Positions 23,612 through 34,400 of a stretch of 64,000 nucleotides of DNA are shown in pieces (the stretch's first letter is position 1; every line of letters starts with the position of its first letter). A model generated the notes under the pieces. The model saw only the letters and a list, made by a program, of their open reading frames with translations. It did not search any database and was not told where the DNA came from. Position numbers and translations under genes: made by a program. Source of the DNA: Thereva unica (lineage: Eukaryota; Arthropoda; Insecta; Diptera; Therevidae); NCBI GenBank assembly GCA_949987705.1, contig OX465281.1, forward strand, positions 195,287,112 to 195,351,111, written 5' to 3'.

Positions 23612-25308
23612 ACATAATTTTACTATCTAAAAGTACATACTATGGATTTGCCAGTAGTGGCGCCATCAATATGGCATCCGAAGAACTTATTAATTGCTGT
23701 AATAGATACAGGTTTTGATTTTCTTCTTCGTCACTTTTTCTAACATCGCAGTCATCCTCTGTAGAAAAATCTTTATTTAATTTTTTTAGTTAATGGAAGA
23801 AGTGCAACGTAAAAAACCGTGTTTTTTTTACTGAAAACCCGGTTTTCGAATTGCATAATTTTCTTGCAAAAACCGGTTTGGAAACCAGGTTTTTAAAAAC
23901 TGACAAACCCTAATAAATAACATAGAATACCATGTGGTTGTTTAGAATACCCAGGCCTTTGGAGAATTTTCTGTGAAAGTGCAAAGGTCACTCCTAGATA
24001 TGCGGCAGATTTAGAACAAAACCAATCCATATAAAACGGTATCAAACCTACAACTCCAAATATGGAATAAAGTGGATGAAATAGACGTTTCAGATGTTAC
24101 TTCTACTTCGATGCAAACCTCGCATAAAGTTCACTCCAACATTGTTAACGCACTTTTAAGAAAAAAAAGAAAACATTTTAATTTATAATAAATTTTTATT
24201 TGATACTCTCTCAATATCTTGAATTTCGAAATTTTACACGTGAACAGTATAGTGTAAAGTCATAATTGTATCCCCAGGTTGATATATATGATGAAATCAC
24301 GGATAAGGATTATCTTCGTTGGTGTTTACGGCCCTATGCGTGGTTGGTCAATGCGCAAAACTCATCTCTCAAAATAATAGGGGATGAGGCCACCATCGAC
24401 CTTGGATCACAGTCATCACTCCTACTATAGTGAATACCGCAACAAACAATATTATTCCCACAATGCACGTCAGCCTAGCATACATTCTCATCACTCCCAG
24501 AATCTTCTTTTTCGTGCACACTACACTCTAGGGACTCGGTTTATTTTAGAGAAATGAACTCGACTTAGAATTGATTGACTGCACACACTCTTAATATGGA
24601 ATAAAGGGAATGAAGTAGATGTTTCAGATTTCGTATGAAACGTATCTTTTTCTTTAAAAAAAAAATAGTGCTAAAGAATACACTACTTTCTGACTAGCAT
24701 TCAAATGTTAACTACAAATTTAACTGGCTACGAATATTGCCTGACTTCAAGGACAGTATTAGCTCGAAAAAATAAATTTAGAATAAAAAATTCGAAAAAA
24801 TGCATGAAATTTTCGATCAAACCTGAACTTTTCATATTAAGACCTTATAATTTGTTCATGAAGCGTACAAAAAAATTGTTTTCTAAAAACTGGCACAAAT
24901 CAAACTGCTGAAAGTCAAGGTTTCCGACAAATAAACAAAAACTATTCATCAAATTTTTTCGAATGTATTAAGTCTGATAATTACTCTTTCATGAAAAATG
25001 AGACACAATTTAATCGCCTTTTAGTCCAGTTAGCCCAAACTTATCGAAATGATGTTCACGTGCCGTTAAATGACTTAATTGAATATTGTCACGTTTCTCG
25101 ATTAACGCTCGGATATCAAGAAACTTCACGGCTAATTTAAAAGTAATTTTGCGATTTTTTACTGCCATAACAAAATTAAGAGTTCGTACCACCATTTGCC
25201 GGATACTCACTCACATGCTTTAGCCATAAGTTTCTCAAGAAAGTGCTTAGACAATTTTCTTTTGTCCAATGAAATTTAAAAAGAAGCAACAAAGTGCAAC
25301 TACACAAA
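23612..25308. other. No gene recognised
   Basis: A 35-bp direct repeat beginning TATGGAATAAAG occurs at 24061 and 24595. There is a stretch with repeated AAACCGG/ACCGGTTT words near 23815-23900. No coding region is recognised. Confidence 0.35.
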
Positions 25309-25689
25309 TACTGTTGAGCCTCGTTTAACCGGGTGGTCTCGGACAATCCCGAGTAACCGTGTTTTAATTTAATAATAATAAGGCCCAGGCTGAACAGGGA
25401 GTTGTTGCTGTTCTGCAAATGAAAAAATTGTAATAGGATGATTAAGGTTATGATGGAGAAAAATTGATTAATAAAGATGCAACAAAGTATTACATGAATG
25501 CGGCTCTGTCGTCTCAGCTACTTCAGACAGTGTCACTGCAAGGGGCTCGCCCAGATCGTCTTCCTCTTCTATATCTAAATTATCGTCAATTTGCATTATA
25601 ACCCTTCACATTGTTGGCACAGACGTAAATAAATTACTTGCGGCGATTTTTGGGATTTTTCGACCCCCCCCCCCCCCCCCCCTCCCTTT

Positions 25690-26925
25690 TTTTATATGAA
25701 AAAACCAAGCTTAGGAGTTATACTACCAGTCCGTCATGTCGTTCAGTTCATGGTGCAATGTCTAGAATACTACTAGAGTAAGCTTGGTTTGAAGAAGAGC
25801 TTAGTTGGTCTGGAGGGTGTAGAAGAAAATGACGATGAACCTCACGTTTGAACTCTTAAGTGTTGTACGAGTTCGGAAATACTGATGTCGGGAGATTATT
25901 CCACAGTTGAGTTGATCTATTCATAAACGAATTTGTAGACCGCATTATGCGCGAACCGGGGTGGCTGTAGGGTATGAGGGTGAGCCGAGCGAGCTAGTCT
26001 TGTGTGGCAGGAAAGATATTGCCGTGCAGGCAGGAGGTCCTGAATTTCAGTGGAACAGTCGCCATGGTAATAGCGATAAACTATGGAGAGAGTTTCTACA
26101 TTGCAACGGTGGCTTAAGGTCTCTGTAGAGGCGCGAAATGGGCCATCACCAATGAGTTTGAGGGCACGATTTTGCACCTTGTCGAGAAAAGCCAAGGTTG
26201 TTTTTGGCGAGCCTGCCCAGATATACGAGTTGTATTCAAGGCGGGGCTGAATGTAGGATTTGTAAATTGTAGCCAAGGCGGCTGGCTGGAGGAGCAGCTT
26301 GCATCTCTTGAGAAACCCAAAGCATTGGGAGGCTTGCTTGGCGATTTGGAATATTTGATTATTCCATCGCAGATCCTCTGTTAAAGTTACCTCTAGGATG
26401 TTGAGAGTTGAGTCAGCCGTTAGATTCCCTTTATCCACTGAAATAGGAGGCAGGTCGGTACAACTTTTCTTGGGGATCAGACAGTACTTCGTTTTCGTGG
26501 CGTTGAATTCGACGCGGTTAATTTCGCCCCAATTGTTGATCGAAGTGGACATCAGTTGACGGTGGTAAAGACAAGGCCTGGCACGTGCTTGTCTTATATT
26601 GTCGAAGGAGTAAGAGAAATGCAAAGTACCGTCATCAGCGAAGCAGTGAAGTAGGTTGGAGGGGATTAAGAGCAGATCATTAATGAAGATTAGAAAAAGT
26701 GCGGGTGAGAGAAGTTACCCCTGGGGAACTCCGGCCGAAATGGCGTGGGGGTTGGATTCGACGCCGTCCAATACTACCTTGATTGAACGGCCTGAAAGAA
26801 AGCTCGGAGTTTATTCAACAGAGCAGGGTGCCATACTCTGTCAAAAGCCTTTGAGATATCTAGAGCAACCAGACCAGACTCACAAAAGCTGTGAATTAAC
26901 AGCCTGCTATGCTAAACTGTCGACT
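25690..26925 (-). mobile_element. CR1-like non-LTR retrotransposon, 3' part
   Basis: The minus strand from 26925 carries RT fragments (motif A region with a shifted frame, then FADDGTLHFSYS), followed by the open frame 26624-25917. The 3' end at 25790-25700 has the GCACCATGAAC and ACTGGTAGTATAAC segments shared with the other CR1 copies. A C/T homopolymer run at 25663-25690 lies next to the 3' end. Confidence 0.75.
25917..26624 (-). pseudogene. CR1-like reverse transcriptase, C-terminal part
   Basis: 235 codons: WGEINRVEFNATKTKYC, LTEDLRWNNQIFQIAKQ, CFGFLKRCKLLL, IYKSYIQPRLEYNSYIWAG, DKVQNRALKLIGD, then RYYHGDCSTEIQDLLP. This is the region after RT motif C. It closely resembles the copy at 6599-7455 and the plus-strand copy near 34700-35300. 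Confidence 0.75.
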
Positions 26926-26989
26926 TCCTCAGTCTGCCTGTAGGGAATCATGACGTCACCGACATGCCACGGCCTATCAGGCGGATACC

Positions 26990-27250
26990 TGAAGTCCTCA
27001 TCCTTCATTCAAACTGAGTATTGTGTGGCCTTCATCGGGCAACGCCTGCCGACCTGGCCTGTCGGCCACCTTTAAGTAAATGGGGGTCTTTAGTGGAGAA
27101 ACATGTTTTACTTAATTTCACCCAGTTTTCTACAAAATTTACAATGTTTCTTGAGGAAAAAAATTGCGTGATATTTGGCGAGACGTCCTCCTCTCCCCAC
27201 GTGAGATTGGATAAGATTCCACCCGACCCATAGATCCGAGTACCCACTCA
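26990..27250 (+). repeat. Interspersed repeat shared with 55440-55640
   Basis: Shares GTGTGGCCTTCATCGG, ACATGTTTTACTTAATTT and AGGAAAAAAATT with the reverse strand at 55440-55640. Non-coding. Class unknown; the text resembles untranslated ends of non-LTR elements. Confidence 0.5.
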
Positions 27251-28225
27251 TCGAACATAATAGTCATGTGCATTCAGTAGCTCGCTTCGATCCCCATTCT
27301 ACAAAAGTTACTCAACATCGAATTTGACCGTTGGGGAAAAATCTAGGGACTCCACTAGCACCTTACCAAGAGCTCGGAAAAATAACATGTGTTCTCCGAT
27401 CGCTGTGGCAAGCGTGGCCTTTCATATTATTTTCAATGCTGGTGGCTGCGTGATACCACTCGCTATCACATCTTGCACTCTAGAGCGAGTTTGATAGAAC
27501 GTGACGAACGCTGTCCCAAAACGTGTGTCTTTTTAACGGCAGACAATCATGATATGTATATTGTGTCGTATTCCCCGAGAGGGGCATTGTATAGAATGCA
27601 TTTCGTCCATCCAGAGTATGTTGTCATAAACAATCTGAATAAGTGCTTGAAGGACACACACAATATTCGGCACACTTAAGATCGAGTTTTTTCATTGTAC
27701 GACGACAAAACCCTATGGAAGATAGGACATTTATCAATTTGCGAGAACCGTATTTTTGCCGATTTGAAGAAATGGAAGGAATTTCGTAGGCCTCAAGCAC
27801 TGACGTGAAGGCGCCTGAGATCGGGGCATGGTGAAAGAGTTCATTTGGGCACAGAGCCCATTTTTCGCAATTTTCTTGTAGGAAATTTAATGTACTTTCA
27901 CGTAGTATAAGGTGTATGTTTTTCGAGTTGTAGTATGTGGGCGATTTTCTACGCTTTCGCTACGTTGCGTTTTTGGCTGTGAAGCCGACCTCCTACAAGG
28001 CAGAAAACTTGAAATTTGGATTCAGTACCTAACATTTAAAACTGCTGAGAAAAAAACTTCAACAATTATGCTTCGAAAAAACCACCATTTGACTGGACTA
28101 TATCACGTAAAAACATGTTCTGACAAATATTTCCACGGAAATTAGAGTGAAACACGGATATCAGAGTGACCCCGGATAACACGGTTAAAAGAGAAAAATA
28201 AGGTCCCGATTAAACGAGGTACGCA
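27251..28225. other. No gene recognised
   Basis: A plus-strand open frame of 96 codons at 27389-27679 (with VINNLNKCLKDTHNI) has no family I know. It lies inside the possible pogo-like relic and could be the remnant of a transposase, but no catalytic motif is visible. Confidence 0.3.
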
Positions 28226-28308
28226 TAATCGAGGTACAACTGTACCTTATTTTCAATACATTTTAAAATGCTTATTTATAATTAGGAATACCTAAAGAAA
28301 GCACTTAC

Positions 28309-28482
28309 CTTGCTGTGTGCTCTTCTTCGCAATAAGTGTGGCGCTCCTCCAGGAGGTTGCAATGGCACAGCTGGTTCCGGTGTAACAGTTTGCACTGGTC
28401 TAGGTGGTTTTAATGTGAGCTTCTTTAAGCTCGCTATTCTCTTATCGCACATAAGCGATACATCATCGATTCTTTGTAATAC
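28309..28482 (-). CDS. RhoGEF exon, proline-rich linker before the expected DH domain
   Basis: 174 bp (58 codons, phase 0), acceptor CTTTTCAG, donor GTAAGTGC. Encodes VLQRIDDVSLMCDKRIASLK, then KPPRPVQTVTPEPAVPLQPP and a basic end with LLRRRAHSK. CDKR and PRPVQTVTPEPAVPLQP are strikingly family-like. The donor shows that the gene continues to lower coordinates. I found no DH-PH exon below this point. Confidence 0.85.
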
Positions 28483-31400
28483 CTGAAAAGAAAAAAATTA
28501 TGTTAGCTTTTTAATGAATATAAAATAAATCACGTTCAGACACATAAACTGTTTAGGACCTTAACAGAGACCAAGTGCAGTATTTTTTTATAAACTGCCG
28601 AAGAATGTTAAACATAAGTGAAATTTAATGTTATTATTGAAATATTTTTACTAGATTGCTAAAAATTTTCATTATATTCGAATGCGGACATAAACTCAAG
28701 ACCGGACCGGTCCAGCGGTTGGTGTGTTCTCTGACGGCCATACGACTCTGCATGGACGGCAACGAGACTTCCATACATATTGTCTGTGAATGTCCTATTT
28801 TGATCTGACTTAGAGGGAGAAAGTTTATCGGAGAGCTTATGATCGCTAGTCAAGTCTGGTCTTCTTCAACTAAATACCTTTTTGCTTTCGTCCGGACGGC
28901 TGGGGGTTTTCCCAGATTTTTTGTACACTTCTGGTTACCCGATCACCTTGAAATTGTGCACACAGCTTCAGCTCCGATGACAATGTAATATGGAATACTC
29001 ACTACACCGTTAGATCCTTGGGGCCGTCTCAAGAGGACGGATTAACGTTTTCTTCAAGGACCAAATTTTGCAATCGATATTTCAAATACTTCCGGATATC
29101 CTATCATGCTGAAATTTTGCATACAGCTTTAGCTCCGATGACAATGCAAGAATTGGTATACTCAATATGCCTTTAGATCCATGGCGGCAGTCTCAGGAGG
29201 GCGGATTGAAATATTCTACACAACCCCTTCGTCATGGGTATCAAATGAAAGGGTATGATAAGTAGAACACCATAGGCAATATAGTATACTCAATATATCG
29301 TTTGGTCCATGGCGGTCATCTCAAGCGGGCGGATTACCATTTTTCGAGATGGGTATCAAATGAGAGAGTAAATTTTTTTTGGTTGAAATTGAAGAAAAAG
29401 TACATAGTTGGAATGTGGGTTTGACCCTTTCGATCTACACGATCAACTCCCCAGTATGATGAACGTAGACGGAAAAACTGACTTCTTACAAAATAGTAAT
29501 ACGTTTAGCACTAGTGGGAGATTGACTAGTATTAGAACTGGTGACAAAGCAATCCTGAGAGAAGCTAGTTCAAATAACTGTAATTGTGGTAAATCCATAA
29601 GATTTTTCTAGAGAGATTTGTTTTTCCCGAACGTTAGCAAATAAAAATTTCCTTCGTACTTCGATTGTTACACTAAAGCGGGTGCTCGAATCCGTATTGA
29701 GCGTGTTGAAGCGCCGCTAATAAACTGGGAAGTGAATGACTTCATTTGGAACTTCTAAAGGTTTCCGAAGATATTAGCAAAACTAATCAATGCAAAGTAC
29801 TTGTCAGACTTGAACAAAAAGAACAAATTATTCGGTAACTGTTGGAAATTCCGAGATAAGCCGCAATTTCCTGCAGCTGTAGAGCGTAGAAAACAGTTCC
29901 CCGTCAAAAAAGTGGTGATCCAATATTTGAAAAATTCGTGATGTTTGTAAAGGGTAACGTAATTTTTGCACGGTTTTTAAAAGTGTCGGATTTTGACAAG
30001 TTGACAAGTGATGTTTTGTTTGGAAAGCTATCGCTGTGCAGAATCCGAAAAAGATCACTTCGTTTAGATCGAGTCTCACTCCATCAAGTTTATTAGATAT
30101 TAGCAAAACTTATCAATTTAAGGTCCTTCTGACAGCCGAAGTTTTTCCATTTAAACAAAAAAAAGGCCCGACCGAAAGTTATGAATTTTTTTCCAGAGCA
30201 TTTTTTCGTTAATATTCTTCTTACGGCACCTCAAAGAAGTCGATATAGTTTTTCAGTCTCGCGGTATCGTGCAGGTACAAAAATCACGAACATCGTTTAA
30301 ACAAGAAAACGGCTCAACCGAATTTTATGAAAATCTTTTCAGATCATATTTTCGTTAATACGCTTCGAACGACACCTCAACGCAGTCGTTATATTTGATG
30401 ATTCGCGCGATATTGTGCAGAAAAAAATAACCATATACGTACGCAGACACACACATACTTCTTCCCAAATTTTTGCTTAAAATGCTATTAGGACTTTGAA
30501 CAATGAAAATACGTTGTAAATTTTGATTTCGATTTTAGGACCGATTACAACTTCCCTATACTGGGAAGTTAAAAACTGCAAAATATAATTTGTAAAAGGA
30601 GTGGAAGTCGACAAATTTTTTGATATTTTTTCCGACTTCGACTACAATAACTAGAAAATTCCTTGCGACTCCAACTCCGTAGCCCTGATCAATAGTACTT
30701 ACTATTGCACTAAAATTGACAGTTTATATAAATAAATTGATTACAAATTTGCAAGTCCAGGACGCATTTGTGCCCGTTTGTGATGTTTCTTCTTCAAATG
30801 CAGAATTTGAACAGCAGTTTGAGACATAACCTTTGACCGCTTGAAAGAAATTAACTGCCAGTGCACCTAATATTTAAATGAAAATTCATAGTGAATTCAA
30901 AACTGCAGTCATCTGGCATACAAAATACAACTAAGTGTCTTCTTATTGTAAAAATATTTCTCTACTGCCATTCATAACATATAATTTACGTAAAGCACCA
31001 AGATCAAAAATGATAACTCCAGCACGTAAACACCAAATTATTGTCATACTAGATAAACATCTTGAAATAAACTACAATTTCCTCATATGCACCATGAATT
31101 CCGCTGAAGAGGTATCGCTTTTGGTGAACAGATACAATAAGAAGTAACAAAAACCCCAAAAGAAAAGCCATCCATAAGGAAATACTTTTCACTAATGTCA
31201 CCTGAAGCAATGCTGCAAAACATGAACTCCACAGCAATGTTAAAAAACAAACATCCGATGTCATGCAGGAAAACCAACTGCTGGGGTACAGGTTCCCATA
31301 GCAGAGATGATCATTTTCACTTTTCTATCCATGGAAACATCTTCCCATTGACTGGGAACAATGTGGAAAATTCATCACCTTCGGTCTTGACATTCGAGTT

Positions 31401-34400
31401 TCCAATGATTACCATCCTCACGATATTTTCTTGCTTCAATGCGAAAACATTTTAATGACGATTATCGTCAGCGATAACCAGGTGGACATAGGTGATAAAG
31501 GTCAGGAGCCTTACTGACTGGCGTCGACAGTAGTCGCTAGACGGAAGTCACATAAAAGAGATTCATGCATGCAAAGAATTCGAAAACGGGTCCCGAAATC
31601 TCGCGAATTGCCATTTTGGCGAAAGTGAAAGTCCATTCCTATGGCGTGGCGTGGGTAGACTTCAGAAATTTGCAATGGGAAATAATAAAGCGCTCGCATC
31701 TTCACGTGGAGGAATCGAAGAATTAAAATGCATTAATTGAATTCGACTTAAAATAAAGGAAAAAAAATAAGATGCGGAGATGAGAATTGGAAAAGTGGTC
31801 GTTGTTTTTGTATGGAAGGAAATGGGAGAAAGCTTGTTTATTATGATTTTTGGATGATAAACGCAGTCAGAATATAAAATGTTTGTGAGGGTTTTCGAGT
31901 GGGGTTTTTTTGTGAAATTTATTTACCTAATGGAAAATTTCTTCCAATCGAAAGCAATATGTCAACAAAAAGTTAGCAATGATTAGGTAAGATTTGTTCT
32001 GCGGTGATTGAATACCTAAAATTGGTTCTACATAGTGCTAGGGCATGGACTTTACCAAAGTAAATGAAGATTTTTTTTAGTTTTAAAATTCTATTAGAAT
32101 TAAATAATTGTATGTATATGCAAATAGGTTTATATTACACGTTGAAATAACAAAACTGCAAAGTTGTCCCAAATGGGAGCTGATTTTATATTAAATTATA
32201 ACAAATCATGATATCAAGAACATTTGAATGACATTGAAACTCAACTGAAAGAAAAATAAATAGTTTAAAAGAACTAAAAGATACGTTTTTATTTTAAAAT
32301 GAACCAAAAAGCACAAAATAATTATTTTAAATGTAAAAATTTTATTGCAGCAGCTACTTACTTAAATGTAAAAAATCGTGGAGCGCTCTTTACCTATATT
32401 CTTAATTTATTAATACTCGGAACTTTTCCATTTCCGCCCTGCAGCAATAAAAACTTTACATTGAAAATTAGTTTTTACTTTTTGGTTCATTTTAAAATAA
32501 AAACGTATCTTTTAGTTTTTTTTAAACTACCTATTTATTTTTATTTTATACTTTTTAGTCTAGTCTAGTATATGTCTTCCATGATTTTGCTACCAAGTCG
32601 TGGGCTCAGCGGGACACAACTTCTGAAATCGGCAGCCATCTTGGAAACGCTTTCTCGATTTTCAACTTTAAATTGAAATCGTAATTTTCAACGTATTTTC
32701 ATTTTTCAAGGTCCCAACAGCATTTTAAGCAAAACATTGAGAAGAAGTATGTGTGTGTAAGTAGGTCTTTTTTCCTGCACGATATCGACTTCGTTGCGGT
32801 GTCCTTCGAAGCGTAAACGAAAATATGATCTGGAATTTTTTTTTTATAAAATTCGGTCGAGCCGTTTTTTTTTTGTTTAAACAACATTATGTGGTTTTTG
32901 TACCGGTACTATATCGCCCGAACCAAATATGATGCAGAAGTCGTTGAGGCGACTATTGCCGAATATCAACGGATGTATAATCTCTTAAAATCCGGTCGAG
33001 CCGTTTTTAAGTTTAAACGACGTTCCTGACTTTTGAACCTGCATGATATCGCCCTAACAAAAAATGACTTTTTCGAGTTACAGATCGAAGTATATTAACG
33101 AAAACATGCTCTGAAGAAAATTTCATAACATTCACTTTTTTGTTTAAATGGGCCGACTTCGGCTAAGGGTCACAAGGACCTTAAATTGATTAGTTTTGCT
33201 AATATTTAATAAACTCATTGGAGTGAAACCCATTCTAAATGACATCACCTTTTCTGGTTTCAGCAGAGCGAAAGCTTCCCATCAAGACGTCATCTGTCAA
33301 AATTCTAGCACTCTTTAAAAACAGTGCAAAACTTACGTTACCTTTTACAAACACAACAAATTTATCAAACCACAGGTTAGTACTTTTTGGGCTGGGAATT
33401 GTTTTCCGCGTCCCACCAGTTTATGGAAATTTAAGCTCACCTTGGAATTTCCAGTAGTTACTGAACAATTTGGCCTCTACGATCAAGTCCAATAAGTCAA
33501 ACAGCTCAAGTGGCGCAAACGAACCAAGAAAGAAATGTTTGTTTGCTTACGTACGTTCAGGAAAAAAAATTGTCTAAAAAATATTGTGGATTTACCACTA
33601 ATCGTTAATTAAATTAGCTCCTCTAAGGATTACTTTGGCACCAATTTTGCTACTAACCAATTTCGCACTAGTACTAAAACTATTATTATTTTTAAGTTTT
33701 TTAATGTTTACATATTATTTGATATCACAAAATTGTTGTTGTTCAGTATAGGAGTTGTATTAGTATGAAGAACCAGGCGTAAGAATTTGATGTGATTTTT
33801 TCTTACAATTCGTTGTTATTACTGTTCAATAATAAACGAACTATACTTTCATAATATTCAGCATTCATCATGCTGGGAAGTTGATCGTGTGGACCGAAAG
33901 GGTCAAACCCACAACAGGACTCGCGAGATATTCAGGTGCCTCAAAGTCGACATCAACAAATCCACTGCCCCAACAGAATCCCCCTTTATGGTACGTAAAA
34001 CATGTACCTCACCTTTGGCTAAACCCCTGCGCAAACTTTTTGCCCTGCCTTACTTCTCCGGAATATATCCCGACTCTTGGAAACTAGCTCTTGTTCATCC
34101 AATCCCAAAAAAAGGTGAAGCCAGCGACCCCTTAAACTACCGCCCAATAGCAATTACTTCTGTTCTCTCCAAAACCAGAGAGAAAATAATCAATAGAACG
34201 CTGATAAAATATCTAGAATCCAAACAAATCATACACGACAGGCAATACGGCGTAAGACCAAAACAGTCTACTAGCGATCTGCTTGTGTGTTTAAGCATTC
34301 ACAGCTTTGGTGAGTCTGATCTGTTTGTTCTAGATATCTCAAAGGCTTTTGACATAGTATGGCACCCTGCTCTGTTGACCAAACTGCAAGCTCTTGGTAT

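Larger units (their letters stand above)
25311..28242. mobile_element. Possible pogo/Tigger-like relic with nested CR1
   Basis: The left end CTGTTGAGCCTCGTTTAACC and the right end GATAATCGAGG-like text finishing GGTACAACTG are imperfectly inverted (C-GTTG--CCTCG) and each is flanked by TA. Tigger/pogo ends begin CAG with a CCTCG core and duplicate TA. Nested within are a CR1 fragment and another repeat. No transposase is recognised, so the call is tentative. Confidence 0.35.
29415..33912. mobile_element. Foldback-type element with inverted arms of about 1.2 kb
   Basis: The left arm (29415-30585) and the right arm (about 32680-33912) are inverted copies over almost their whole length. Both ends begin GTGGGTTTGACCCTTTCG. 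Matching points include GTGGTAAATCCA, CTGGAAATTCC-like text, TTAGCAAAACTAATCAAT and ATGAAAATACGTTG. Each arm contains direct sub-repeats of about 130 to 150 bp (CGATATCGTGCAGGTAC...AAACGGCTCGACCG). Inverted arms built of direct repeats define foldback elements. A spacer of about 2 kb holds no recognised gene but contains a nested MITE. Confidence 0.7.

Noticed and set aside
25660..25690. Long C run followed by T run
   Set aside because: Plain homopolymer sequence next to a CR1 3' end; length may also be a sequencing artefact.
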